Source of the DNA: Sphingobacteriaceae bacterium
GTDB taxonomy: Bacteria > Bacteroidota > Bacteroidia > B-17B0 > Aurantibacillaceae
Assembly: GCA_002319075.1 (NCBI GenBank)
Contig: NVQB01000001.1
Coordinates: forward strand, 1,178,001-1,242,000
Direction: 5' to 3'
Length of the DNA: 64,000 nt
A program made the translations under genes and the position numbers. Position 1 is the stretch's first letter. Each line of letters begins with the position of its first letter. The notes beneath the pieces were generated by a model, which was given only the letters and a program-made list of their open reading frames with translations, was not told the origin of the DNA and ran no database searches. Below, one piece after another: positions 8,064 to 16,709 of the stretch.

Positions 8064-9104
8064 CTATTTTTTAACAGAACTCTGAGCGGAAAAATAATTT
8101 GACGTAACAAATAATTTTCCAAACACAAAATATTGAATAAGCGCCCACTCCCCGTCGTTATTGAAACTCAGGAAAAGCCGATCCGGATCATAATAATAAG
8201 TCACTCCGTGCTCAGGATTATCTTCATTGGTATATTGCTTTCTGAAAAAATTGTATTTTTCTACTTTATTGTCCTTTGTCGTGATGGTGAGAGAACTGAA
8301 GGGCTTTACTGTCATTAAAGAATCCTGTAACTTCTTGCTTTTGTTCGTCAACAATACTTCGTAAGAGATGTTTTGAAGATACACCAGGTACTGTCTCATC
8401 CTAGCATCATCATAAGTCAGTTGCTGCCCCTTCCCGTTTTTCAGGCTGAATGTATTGGCATTGATAAGATCAATTACAAATGAAGAGTCTGCCGGTGCCT
8501 CGTAATTCTGAAATGAGATCTGCTTCATCTCCGGTGGCGTGTAATTAAGCACCAGGCGATCGCGCCATTCATTTTCATTTACAATGTACCGTGGCATTAA
8601 GAATCCTTTAAAACCTGCTATAAAGCACACATAAGGATCTTTGTAGTTTTCGCCGTTTTCCGGATCACTCAGCAACATGTAACTGCCTTCTGAATCATCT
8701 GTCTCGTGGCCCACGTAATATTGCCGTACACGCTCATCTCCGGTATAGATCTCAACTTTAATGGCCTGCGCTGCCATATACTTTAAAGTACTTTCCCGCA
8801 TAGTTTTCGGAACCGGATTTTTTACCTCAACCAGTTTGATCACCTCCAGTAAATTTAAAATGGCATCGCCCCGGCAGTTGTATTTATCATTTACAACCCA
8901 GCCTGTTTTCGTTCTTTTTAAATCAGACTTGTGCCCGTCTTTATCGGCCAAAAAAATTCTCGTAATTGCTGCTGTATCCCTGTATTTGAAGTTGCGCGAC
9001 TCTTCATCCAGCGTTCCTGGTTTGGATTTTGCTTTATAAATATAGATAGAAACTCCTGCAAGAAGCAGCAGAATAAAAATAATAATGGAGGAAGATTTTT
9101 TCAT
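8064..9104 (-). CDS. DUF4340 domain-containing membrane-anchored protein
   Basis: A 346-residue protein with one N-terminal membrane segment (about 5-24, SSSIIIFILLLLAGVSIYIY) and an extracytoplasmic remainder, resembling the DUF4340 family. The TKTGWVVNDKYNCRGDAILNLLEVI segment (interrupted by a motif break in the family at the Cys) is the typical start of the first DUF4340 repeat, and EWRDRLV marks the second half. DUF4340 proteins often accompany ABC-type transport genes of the Gld type; none is present here, so any such role is inference. It lies between the PorP/SprF-like gene and dnaN on the same strand with short gaps (38 and 70 bp), so co-transcription is possible. Confidence 0.75.
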   Translation of the reverse strand: MKKSSSIIIFILLLLAGVSIYIYKAKSKPGTLDEESRNFKYRDTAAITRIFLADKDGHKSDLKRTKTGWVVNDKYNCRGDAILNLLEVIKLVEVKNPVPKTMRESTLKYMAAQAIKVEIYTGDERVRQYYVGHETDDSEGSYMLLSDPENGENYKDPYVCFIAGFKGFLMPRYIVNENEWRDRLVLNYTPPEMKQISFQNYEAPADSSFVIDLINANTFSLKNGKGQQLTYDDARMRQYLVYLQNISYEVLLTNKSKKLQDSLMTVKPFSSLTITTKDNKVEKYNFFRKQYTNEDNPEHGVTYYYDPDRLFLSFNNDGEWALIQYFVFGKLFVTSNYFSAQSSVKK

Positions 9105-9142
9105 GATAGAAGCAAGTACTTTAAAGGAAGATCAAAAAATTC

Positions 9143-10183
9143 TTATTTGAATTCTTTTCTCGACTCAAATAAAGAGCTGGCAAGGTTGTTATAGCGCAAA
9201 GAAATCTCAAATCCACCGAAACCTTTTGATGCCGTTCTATACGCTGAAACGTTTGCATCATAAGCCATTCCAATGGCATAATCGCCTAAATCAAAAATAA
9301 GTTTGGCTACTATGGCATCTTTGTTTCTGTAAAATACACCCAAACCGATAGCATTCTGCGTTTTTACACCTGTAACTTTTGTACCTGTACTCATACGGTA
9401 TTTAAAGTACGATCCCATGTAAAGCTCACTGTAACTTCCCTGAGCCTGGTACATTACTGTTGGACTCCATGAAAATTTTGTATCCTCAATATCCAGCACC
9501 GAGGTTAACGCTGCAGTCCAGCGAACAGGCATTCTTGATTTTGATCCTGCACCGAATTCCTGGTTTGGTCTGTTTAAATGAAATGCACCCAAAGCTATTT
9601 TGAAAGACCTTACATCATCATGATCCTGATCTCTTTTATAGGTAGCAAATTCATAAGCTATACCTGCAGCTACGTCTACTGTTGTGTATTGTCTGTAAAT
9701 GGCTTCGCGCGAGTCTAGATTCGGATCAATATAATTACCATTAAACTGTGAAGCGTAAGTAAGTTTGTCATAATTTCCGTTTGTAGCAGCAGTTCCGCCG
9801 GCAAGCCCAACACTTAAAGCGCTGTTGCGCCCCATTTTTAACAGAGCGCTTACATTCAGCAGCGCTGATGTTTTACGGATTTTAGCAACACCAGCCTGAT
9901 CATTGAAAATAGTTAAACCAAGTCCCATAAAAGCCGGGCGTTTTTTCGATCTGAATAATCCACCGTCGAGAGACAAACCCATGGTTTGATAAGCATTATT
10001 CATAGCGGCCCACTGGTTGCGGTAATTAGCAATAGCTCTGAAATAACCATTGTAAAACCCGGTGTTTGCAGGACTTATCAGCAAAGGGGTTTCATACAAC
10101 TGTGAGAAGTGAATGTCTTGCGCGTGCACTACACCAGATAAAGTAAAAACCAAAAGAGCTGAAAGGTATTTTATTTTCTTCAT
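9143..10183 (-). CDS. PorP/SprF family type IX secretion outer-membrane protein
   Basis: Predicted outer-membrane protein of 346 residues. A signal peptide (1-21, ending VVHAQ) is followed by the family hallmark DIHFSQLYETPLLISPANTG and a series of amphipathic beta strands ending in an aromatic C-terminus. In Flavobacterium, SprF of this family is needed for secretion of SprB, a cargo with a type B C-terminal domain. Here the gene lies 92 bp downstream of a large type B cargo gene on the same strand, which suggests a cognate pair; that specificity is inference. The genome should contain the T9SS core (PorV, SprA, GldKLMN) elsewhere. Confidence 0.92.
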   Translation of the reverse strand: MKKIKYLSALLVFTLSGVVHAQDIHFSQLYETPLLISPANTGFYNGYFRAIANYRNQWAAMNNAYQTMGLSLDGGLFRSKKRPAFMGLGLTIFNDQAGVAKIRKTSALLNVSALLKMGRNSALSVGLAGGTAATNGNYDKLTYASQFNGNYIDPNLDSREAIYRQYTTVDVAAGIAYEFATYKRDQDHDDVRSFKIALGAFHLNRPNQEFGAGSKSRMPVRWTAALTSVLDIEDTKFSWSPTVMYQAQGSYSELYMGSYFKYRMSTGTKVTGVKTQNAIGLGVFYRNKDAIVAKLIFDLGDYAIGMAYDANVSAYRTASKGFGGFEISLRYNNLASSLFESRKEFK

Positions 10184-10275
10184 ATACTATAATTTGCAAC
10201 AGCTGCCACCAGCTGCGTGATCGTGTTATTCGTTTTATTTAGGATTGTTACCTGTAACATAAATTTCTGAGTCAG

Positions 10276-13095
10276 TTAGCGGGTTAAGGTTACATTTCCT
10301 TTTACCAGTTTTTGCTCATTGTAAATATTTCTGTAGCTGATAAAATAAGCATAAACACCGGTCTGTGCATCCTGACCTCTGAATCTGCCATCCCAGGCTG
10401 TAAATACGTCTACTGTTCTGAAAACTTCCTGGCCCCAGCGGTTAAAAATTGTCATTTGATACTCGGTAGCAAATTCAGCACTTCCCAAAGGACGGAAATC
10501 GTCATTAAGACCATCACCGTTTGGCGTAAAACCTGAAGGAATGTTTGTATTATCTCCCGAGCTGGAAATATCATTACGTTTATCTGTAAATACAGCTACA
10601 ACGTTCCCTCCCGTGTTCCAATTCACTACGATAGAGTCGCTGCTCAAACCAGTAGCAATTGGTCCGTCAATTTCCCAGTGGTGGAATTTGTAATCTGAAG
10701 AACTTGCTGGAATTCCTTTGAAAGTGATGTTAGATTGATGATATTCGCCATACCAGGTATAGTAAGGAAGAACCGTTGTATTCAGTTGAACACTTCCTGC
10801 ATCTTTTGGTCTGACGTCCACACTGATATTAAACGGACCGGTAAGACCAAAACAATTCCCATTTTTAAAAGCATCCTGCATGTAAAAACAACGCAGTTGA
10901 ATTACTTTTCTCAATACACTCACATTCGTGTCCCAAAGGTGCAACTGGTCAGTAGAGGGAAATTTCCCTGGAAGTGGAGCAGAGGCAGGATCTTCGTGGT
11001 ATTTCATTTCTTTTGAATAAAGAGCAGCCACATAATCCAATTGTTTAATAATGTTCTCACATTTTAAAGGTCCGTTTAATAGATCCTGGTAACGTGCAAT
11101 GTATTCAGCTTTAAAGGTTGGATTTCTCATCAATTTGGTCATGATGTTACCGTGACCATTCAATGCGTTACTGGTTGGAACATAAAGTGTTGTTGCACCC
11201 GCCGCGTTAAACAAATAACAAGGAGGCAATGCATAATTTGGATACACCGGCTGACCTGAAGGAGATACAGCTGTATAATTGAAAATAGATGGCATATTCC
11301 ATAAATAAAAATGCCATTTTCCACCATTCTTATTGGATTGACCACCTTTTGCAAGAGCAATGTTGTTAGTCCAAAGATCACTATTCATGGCATAACTGTT
11401 CAATGCCATAAAATCTATAAAACTGGCTTTGTCCATATTAGCCATTACTTTTTGGTAATCAGCTGTGTTTGAAGACACCACTTTTTTCATGGTGATATCG
11501 TAAACATTGGTGTTAAAATGCGAAGTTGGAGCAAAACTGGATTTAGATCCGTCCCAGTACGTCACATACCCTTCCTGAGGACTGTTCGTTGAACCTCTTA
11601 CAACAAAGTTAAGATCTAATGAATCTAAAGATTGACCATTATAATACTGTTCATAATATTTGTCATAAACCTCTCGTAAATCATATACTCCCCAATAGGC
11701 TCCATTTACAAAAGCTACAACGGGCTTTATGTGAAGAGGACTAACATTCAGATTATTCTTAGCAGCGATTGATTGCATCACTATATCCCTTATACCCGTT
11801 CCGTAGGACGTTCCGGGAGCCTGTAGTGCAGAACCTGAGTGACTTTCATAATCCCCTGCTTTTACATGCAGGATTGGAAACACTCTTCTTGGTGTTGTAC
11901 CCAGACCTTCTACGTTAAAAATATCCCCTTCAAAATCACATCCCGATCCTAAACGGTCGTCTTTGTGAATATAAAACCCTTTTTGTGACGTGATCCATTG
12001 TTCCTGGGGGGGTCTAGTCATCATCCCATACCCTTCGCTGATCTGCTTTTTCTTATCATAATATTCTACATGCACGGAAGGCGAGTAAGCACCCTGGCTG
12101 CCATTAAACCAGGCGGTATCAGCCTTATCAAGGGCTATGGAAATAACCCCGAATTCTTCAGAGAATCCATTGTGCTCCGTGCCAATAAAATAGGTATTTG
12201 TCTCACAAAAGCTTGGTAAAGTATTAACCGGACAATTTGGATTATTTAGCTTAGGCACAGCTATGGCACGAATCATTGTTGTGCCTTCCAGAGTAATAGG
12301 AACTAATGAATCGTTAAAGCGGTATGTTTGGCCTGATTGTGTTAGGTTGTCGTAAAACGGAACAGGGTAATCACCATTTTTAGTATAAAATACATTGTAA
12401 CAAGAAGTGGTAGAATCGTAATTATTGCCCTGCAACCTGATATATGCAAGGGGTGCCGATCCTTCTGGTATAAAAACCCCTTCACTCGCGCTGGAAGTAA
12501 AAGTCAACTGCGTGTTCAGGAAGATGTTCGGCTTAGGAGCATAGCCATTTGCTGCAGGAGTTCCGTTCGCAAACTTTGGAGACTGGCTTGTAAAAAGTTT
12601 CCAGGCGCCGTTGCCAATGTTATCATAGTCAACACGGCCGCGAACGTGACCACCTTTGGTTGGCAACACAAAAATAGAATCATAAACTACGCCACTCGCA
12701 TTGGATATGATAATCCATTGATTTTTACATTGCTCAACATTAAAATTTGTATGAAAGTTAACGCCGTCGTTTGTATTCTTTCCAGATAGCCAAACGAGGT
12801 AATAATTCTGAGGTTGTAAGACAGGAAAGTTAGAAGGGAATTTCCATTTTTTCAGATTTACACGGTCGTTTGTGAGATAAAAGTTGGCAAGGCTGATAGA
12901 CTGTGTATGGTTACAATAAAGTTCCACGTAATCATTGAGAACACCTTTTTCGTCAGTAGCCCCAATTGGACCTGTGTTGGACACGCAATATTCATTTAAA
13001 ATAATGGGATAGGTCGCCATCTGCGCCAACAAGGTTTGAGTTCCGTTTAAAATAAAGAAAAATCCAAAAACCAGTAAAAGTTTTCTTGTTATCAT
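10276..13095 (-). CDS. Secreted CotH-like protein with lamin-tail and type B T9SS sorting domain
   Basis: Secreted or surface protein of 939 residues. Domains in order: signal peptide (1-25, ending LLAQ), lamin-tail domain (about 28-150, starting IILNEYCVSN), a chitobiase-C-like beta domain (about 195-290), a CotH-like region (about 375-690, with PVVAFVNGAYWGVYDLREVYD), a beta-sandwich region, and a gliding-motility-associated CHU_C (type B) sorting domain (about 855-939, IPSGFTPNGDGLNDDF ... IFNRWGQEVF). CotH proteins are atypical secreted kinases, but the position where relatives carry a D-x-D-F-G-like motif reads LWNMPSIF (about 597-604), so catalysis is doubtful. It is the first gene of a unit with the PorP/SprF-like gene and has a good promoter at 13133-13164. 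Confidence 0.88.
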   Translation of the reverse strand: MITRKLLLVFGFFFILNGTQTLLAQMATYPIILNEYCVSNTGPIGATDEKGVLNDYVELYCNHTQSISLANFYLTNDRVNLKKWKFPSNFPVLQPQNYYLVWLSGKNTNDGVNFHTNFNVEQCKNQWIIISNASGVVYDSIFVLPTKGGHVRGRVDYDNIGNGAWKLFTSQSPKFANGTPAANGYAPKPNIFLNTQLTFTSSASEGVFIPEGSAPLAYIRLQGNNYDSTTSCYNVFYTKNGDYPVPFYDNLTQSGQTYRFNDSLVPITLEGTTMIRAIAVPKLNNPNCPVNTLPSFCETNTYFIGTEHNGFSEEFGVISIALDKADTAWFNGSQGAYSPSVHVEYYDKKKQISEGYGMMTRPPQEQWITSQKGFYIHKDDRLGSGCDFEGDIFNVEGLGTTPRRVFPILHVKAGDYESHSGSALQAPGTSYGTGIRDIVMQSIAAKNNLNVSPLHIKPVVAFVNGAYWGVYDLREVYDKYYEQYYNGQSLDSLDLNFVVRGSTNSPQEGYVTYWDGSKSSFAPTSHFNTNVYDITMKKVVSSNTADYQKVMANMDKASFIDFMALNSYAMNSDLWTNNIALAKGGQSNKNGGKWHFYLWNMPSIFNYTAVSPSGQPVYPNYALPPCYLFNAAGATTLYVPTSNALNGHGNIMTKLMRNPTFKAEYIARYQDLLNGPLKCENIIKQLDYVAALYSKEMKYHEDPASAPLPGKFPSTDQLHLWDTNVSVLRKVIQLRCFYMQDAFKNGNCFGLTGPFNISVDVRPKDAGSVQLNTTVLPYYTWYGEYHQSNITFKGIPASSSDYKFHHWEIDGPIATGLSSDSIVVNWNTGGNVVAVFTDKRNDISSSGDNTNIPSGFTPNGDGLNDDFRPLGSAEFATEYQMTIFNRWGQEVFRTVDVFTAWDGRFRGQDAQTGVYAYFISYRNIYNEQKLVKGNVTLTR

Positions 13096-13132
13096 AATTA
13101 AAAATCGTGTTTTAGTTCAAAAATGTACTTTT

Positions 13133-13164
13133 CAAATATACACATTACATCTATATATCTCAAA
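13133..13164 (-). promoter_or_regulatory. Bacteroidota-type promoter of the CotH/PorP unit
   Basis: On the minus strand TTTG (13164-13161) is followed after exactly 20 bp by TATATTTG (13140-13133). This matches the Bacteroidota -33/-7 consensus (TTTG and TAnnTTTG) in both sequence and spacing. The predicted start of transcription leaves a leader of about 30 nt before the ATG at 13095. Confidence 0.75.
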
Positions 13165-13222
13165 AATAGGAATAGATATCTAAAAAAACGATTGTTATCC
13201 TTTCACAATTGTTAAATTTCGA

Positions 13223-13254
13223 TTGTTAATTCCCGAATCAAAAGACTACCTTTG
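13223..13254 (+). promoter_or_regulatory. Promoter of the amidophosphoribosyltransferase gene
   Basis: TTG (13223-13225), 21 bp spacer, then TACCTTTG (13247-13254), a perfect -7 element. It lies 13 bp before the ATG at 13268 and shows that the longer frame starting at 13223 is not the real gene start. Confidence 0.7.
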
Positions 13255-13267
13255 TTGCCCGGTTATT

Positions 13268-15169
13268 ATGAGCGATATTATTCATCACGAGTGCGGTGTT
13301 GCACTCATCAGGTTATTAAAACCTTTAGATTATTATAAAACTAAATATGGTTCTACCAGGTATGGTTTGCACAAGCTTTACCAGCTTATGGAAAAAATGA
13401 TCAACCGTGGTCAGGATGGCGCCGGAGTTGCTACCATCAAACTTGATGTACCCGCCGGAACGACTTACCTTGACCGCATGCGTTCTATTAAACCCAAAGC
13501 AACGCAAGACATTTTCGGGCACATTAATAATAATTTTATAGAGGCGCAGAAAAACTCACCTGATCTTTATAAAAATGCCCAGTGGCAAAAAGAGAATATC
13601 CCTTTTATGGGTGAGCTTCTGCTGGGTCATTTACGTTACGGTACTTTTGGAAAAAATAATGTAGCGGCCTGTCATCCTTTTAAACGTCAGAATAATTGGA
13701 TGAGCCGTAATCTGGTTGTTGCAGGAAATTTTAATCTTACTAACGTAGATGAACTTTTTACGCATTTATTAGAACTTGGTCAGCACCCGGTTCAAAAAGC
13801 GGATACTGTTACGGTAATGGAAAAAATCGGTCACTTTCTCGACAAAGAAAATGACAAGCTTTTCAAAAAATTCAAAGAACAAAACGATAAAAATTACGAG
13901 ATCAGCAAACTCATTCAGGCCAACATAGACGTAGCGTCAATTTTAAGAGAAAGTAGTAAAAAATGGGATGGCGGTTATGTTATGTGCGGAATGATCGGAC
14001 ATGGTGACGCGTTTGTTCTACGCGATCCTAACGGTATACGCCCAGCCTATTTTTACCAGGATGATGAAGTGATTGTAGTGGCAAGCGAACGCCCCGTTAT
14101 ACAAACTGTTTTTAATGTTCCTTTCGAAAAAGTGAATGAAGTAAAACCAGGGCATGCACTCATTATTAAAAAGAATGGTACTTTAACCGAGGAAGAAATT
14201 ATTCAGCCTGAAAAAAAATTAGCTTGTTCCTTCGAACGTATTTATTTTAGCCGTGGTAACGATAAAGACATCTACAAAGAACGTATTTCACTGGGAAAAA
14301 ATTTAACACAGGCCGTTCTTAAATCCGTTGGTCACGATCTTGAAAATACGGTTTTCAGTTATATTCCAAATACTGCTGAAGTGGCATTTGGCGGACTCGT
14401 AGAAGGACTTAACGATTATTCCAATAATTGGAAACGCGAAGAAATTCTGAAACTCAATAACAAGTTTACCGAGGCTCAGCTTAAAAAAATACTAGACACA
14501 AAACCACGCGTTGATAAAGTAGTTTTAAAAGATGCCAAACAGCGTACTTTTATAACCGATGATGAAAGCCGCGATAGTCTTGTAAATTTAATTTACGACG
14601 TTACTTACGGAACGGTGAAAAAAGGGGTTGACAATTTAGTTGTGCTCGACGACAGTATTGTTCGGGGTACCACTTTAAAACAGAGCATTTTAAAAATATT
14701 AGACCGGCTCGAACCAAAGAAAATTGTGGTAGTGAGCTCTGCACCGCAGATTCGTTACCCTGATTGTTACGGTATTGATATGGCAGTGCTTAAAAAGTTT
14801 GTTGCCTTTGAAGCCACTATTGCGCTTTTAAAAGAAGGTGGAAAAGAGAACTTCATTCAGGAGGTATATGAGCGCACTAAAATTGAGCTTGAAAAACCAA
14901 AAGAAGAACAGATAAACATGGTAAAGGAAATCTACAATTCTTTTAGCGATGAGCAGATTTCTAAAAAAATTGCTGATCTGATTAAACCGAAAGATTTGAA
15001 AGCTGATTTTGAGTTAATCTATCAAACCATTGACGGCTTGCATACTGCATGTCCCGAAAATGCCGGCGATTGGTATTTCAGTGGCAACTTCCCCACTCCG
15101 GGTGGAAACAAAGTTAGTAACCAGGCTTTCGTAAATTACATAGAAGGAAACAATAAGCGAGCTTATTAG
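13268..15169 (+). CDS. Amidophosphoribosyltransferase homologue (PurF-like, long form)
   Basis: Predicted first enzyme of purine synthesis, forming phosphoribosylamine from PRPP and glutamine, or a paralogue of it. The 633-residue protein starts MSDIIHHECGVALIRLL, putting the glutaminase nucleophile at Cys9 after a short propeptide, as in PurF. NRGQDGAG and GHLRYGTFG are glutaminase-domain motifs. The C-terminal type I phosphoribosyltransferase domain has the PRPP loop VVLDDSIVRGTT (about 456-467). It is about 130-160 residues longer than canonical PurF; a long form of this type occurs in Bacteroidota, often beside a normal PurF. The start is chosen at the ATG directly before Cys9 because the upstream extension overlaps the promoter. 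Precise substrate is therefore less certain than the fold. Confidence 0.88.
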   Translation: MSDIIHHECGVALIRLLKPLDYYKTKYGSTRYGLHKLYQLMEKMINRGQDGAGVATIKLDVPAGTTYLDRMRSIKPKATQDIFGHINNNFIEAQKNSPDLYKNAQWQKENIPFMGELLLGHLRYGTFGKNNVAACHPFKRQNNWMSRNLVVAGNFNLTNVDELFTHLLELGQHPVQKADTVTVMEKIGHFLDKENDKLFKKFKEQNDKNYEISKLIQANIDVASILRESSKKWDGGYVMCGMIGHGDAFVLRDPNGIRPAYFYQDDEVIVVASERPVIQTVFNVPFEKVNEVKPGHALIIKKNGTLTEEEIIQPEKKLACSFERIYFSRGNDKDIYKERISLGKNLTQAVLKSVGHDLENTVFSYIPNTAEVAFGGLVEGLNDYSNNWKREEILKLNNKFTEAQLKKILDTKPRVDKVVLKDAKQRTFITDDESRDSLVNLIYDVTYGTVKKGVDNLVVLDDSIVRGTTLKQSILKILDRLEPKKIVVVSSAPQIRYPDCYGIDMAVLKKFVAFEATIALLKEGGKENFIQEVYERTKIELEKPKEEQINMVKEIYNSFSDEQISKKIADLIKPKDLKADFELIYQTIDGLHTACPENAGDWYFSGNFPTPGGNKVSNQAFVNYIEGNNKRAY

Positions 15170-15338
15170 ACTTAGATGCAGGCCGCGTGGACTGCAGAGA
15201 CACAGTACTGTAGCGCAAAATTATCGTTACTTTAATTTAGGGATTTTTTTTATTGCAATTTATTTTCTTGCGTTCTGACGCCTTGTAATTGCTGTCATGA
15301 ATCATTGAAGTACCTTAAGGCTTGATTCTTTAACAACC

Positions 15339-15668
15339 TTATTCTTCGAGAATATTTATCTGTTCAATGGCATCGATCTGGATAGTGCGCTTGCCACTTC
15401 CTTTGCCTGGAATCCAAATGCTTGAATTGAATTTCTTTTTTGATTTTGTAATAATTTTTATTGCGTACTGCCCTCTTTTAGCGTGTGAAAACTCAGTACT
15501 TGACTCTAATCCTACATTCTTAAATACTATCATGTTATCACCAACGACTACAGAATCTAAAGGCTCTAAATAATAATTTGTACAACGAATATCATAGCCC
15601 TTATCGCAGGAAACCATCAACAAACAGAGGATGGCAAGGTTGAAGTAGACTATTTTTTTGATCTTCAC
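15339..15668 (-). CDS. Small putative lipoprotein
   Basis: A 109-residue protein I do not recognise. It has an N-terminal signal with lipobox LMVSC (Cys21), so it is probably a membrane-anchored lipoprotein. The mature part is mostly beta, with a Lys-rich strand (IKIITKSKKKF) and an immunoglobulin-like look. It lies 3 bp downstream of smpB on the same strand and is probably read from the same transcript. No function can be assigned. Confidence 0.7.
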   Translation of the reverse strand: MKIKKIVYFNLAILCLLMVSCDKGYDIRCTNYYLEPLDSVVVGDNMIVFKNVGLESSTEFSHAKRGQYAIKIITKSKKKFNSSIWIPGKGSGKRTIQIDAIEQINILEE

Positions 15669-15671
15669 GTC

Positions 15672-16124
15672 TTAAAATTTCCTGTTCATTTCGCGTTCAA
15701 TGTCTTTTTTCTTGATATCGTCACGTTTATCGTAAGCTTTTTTACCCTTTGCCAGGGCAATGTTCAGCTTAGCAAAACCTTTATCGTTGATAAATAGTTT
15801 TATCGGAACAACCGTTAAGCCAGAATCTTTTACCCGCTTCAGCAATTTACTGAGCTCCTGTTTAGTGAGCAACAATTTGCGTTCGCGCAGGGGTTCGTGC
15901 TGGTAAAATGAAGCGTCTGCATATTCACTGATATGAAAATTCTTTACGAATAACTCATCATTCCTGAAATAACAATAACTATCAGAGAGTCCTGCTTTTC
16001 CTTCACGGATAGCTTTGATCTCTGTTCCTTTCAATACAAGTCCTGCAGTAAGTGTATCTAAAAACTGGTAGTCAAACTTTGCCCTGCGATTTTCTATATT
16101 AACGGTATTGCTTATCTTAGCCAC
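15672..16124 (-). CDS. smpB: SsrA-binding protein SmpB
   Basis: RNA-binding partner of tmRNA in trans-translation, which rescues stalled ribosomes. The 150-residue length is normal. Family blocks are present: RRAKFDYQFLDTLTAGLVLKG near the start, GTEIKAIREGKAGLSDSYC, and the basic C-terminal tail GKKAYDKRDDIKKKDIERE, which mimics the mRNA in the A-site. The start codon is GTG, giving MAKISNTVNIENRR as expected. A CAAATTTA string (minus-strand TAAATTTG) ends only 5 bp before the start. The tmRNA gene is not in this window. Confidence 0.96.
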   Translation of the reverse strand: MAKISNTVNIENRRAKFDYQFLDTLTAGLVLKGTEIKAIREGKAGLSDSYCYFRNDELFVKNFHISEYADASFYQHEPLRERKLLLTKQELSKLLKRVKDSGLTVVPIKLFINDKGFAKLNIALAKGKKAYDKRDDIKKKDIEREMNRKF

Positions 16125-16128
16125 AAGT

Positions 16129-16136
16129 CAAATTTA
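16129..16136 (-). promoter_or_regulatory. Possible -7 element of smpB
   Basis: Minus-strand TAAATTTG, an exact match to TAnnTTTG, 4 bp before the GTG of smpB. No clear -33 element is seen at the right distance. If used, the transcript would be essentially leaderless. Confidence 0.4.
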
Positions 16137-16146
16137 CACATTTTTA

Positions 16147-16647
16147 ATGCAGGATGTAAAATTAATACCCGCTGAACCAAAAGATATAGCGTTGATTGCA
16201 GCTCTGGCTGAACTCACATGGAATCAGCATTACCCGGCCATTATAAGTCAACAGCAAATTAATTATATGCTCGAAAAAATGTACAGTTTTGAGAGCCTTG
16301 AGGAACAAATGACTCAAAAAGGGCATATGTTTTTTCTTATCGCAGCGGCAAACGAAACTATTGGTTTCATTTCCGTTCACAGAGAAAATGAGAATGACTG
16401 GTTTCTCAATAAATTTTACATCGATCAGAATAAAGCGGGGAAAGGCATCGGAGCAGTGGTGTTCGAAGCAGTAAAAAAAACCATTAATCCCGCCAAAATA
16501 ACCTTAACTGTGAACCGTCAGAATTTTAAATCGCTTAATTTTTATTTTAAGATGGGATTTAAGATTGAGCGTGTTGCCGATTTTGATATCGGAAATGGTT
16601 ATGTGATGAATGATTTCGTGATGACCTGGCAAAAAGAAAAACACTAA
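16147..16647 (+). CDS. GNAT family N-acetyltransferase
   Basis: Acetyl-CoA-dependent acyltransferase of 166 residues, substrate unknown. The GNAT fold is shown by the beta4 strand FISVHRENENDWFLNKFYID, the acetyl-CoA pyrophosphate loop NKAGKGIGAVVFEAV (Q/RxxGxG/A type, here KAGKGIG), and the C-terminal NFKSLNFYFKMGFKIE signature. The ATG at 16147 (MQDVKLIPAEPKD) begins exactly at the usual first strand; an upstream frame from 16108 would overlap smpB and add non-family sequence. The gene is divergent from smpB with a gap of 22 bp. Confidence 0.88.
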   Translation: MQDVKLIPAEPKDIALIAALAELTWNQHYPAIISQQQINYMLEKMYSFESLEEQMTQKGHMFFLIAAANETIGFISVHRENENDWFLNKFYIDQNKAGKGIGAVVFEAVKKTINPAKITLTVNRQNFKSLNFYFKMGFKIERVADFDIGNGYVMNDFVMTWQKEKH

Positions 16648-16709
16648 TTACACGAATTATTTTTTGTAACAACACTCCTTACAGGAGTGAAATTTATGAA
16701 ATACGTATG

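Noticed and set aside
13223-13267. Upstream TTG start of the PurF-like gene
   Set aside because: The segment contains the promoter (-33 TTG and -7 TACCTTTG) and would place the catalytic Cys too far from the N-terminus.
15170-15338. Small palindromes after the PurF-like gene (such as ACAGTACTGT)
   Set aside because: Short, isolated and no poly-T; no recognised function.
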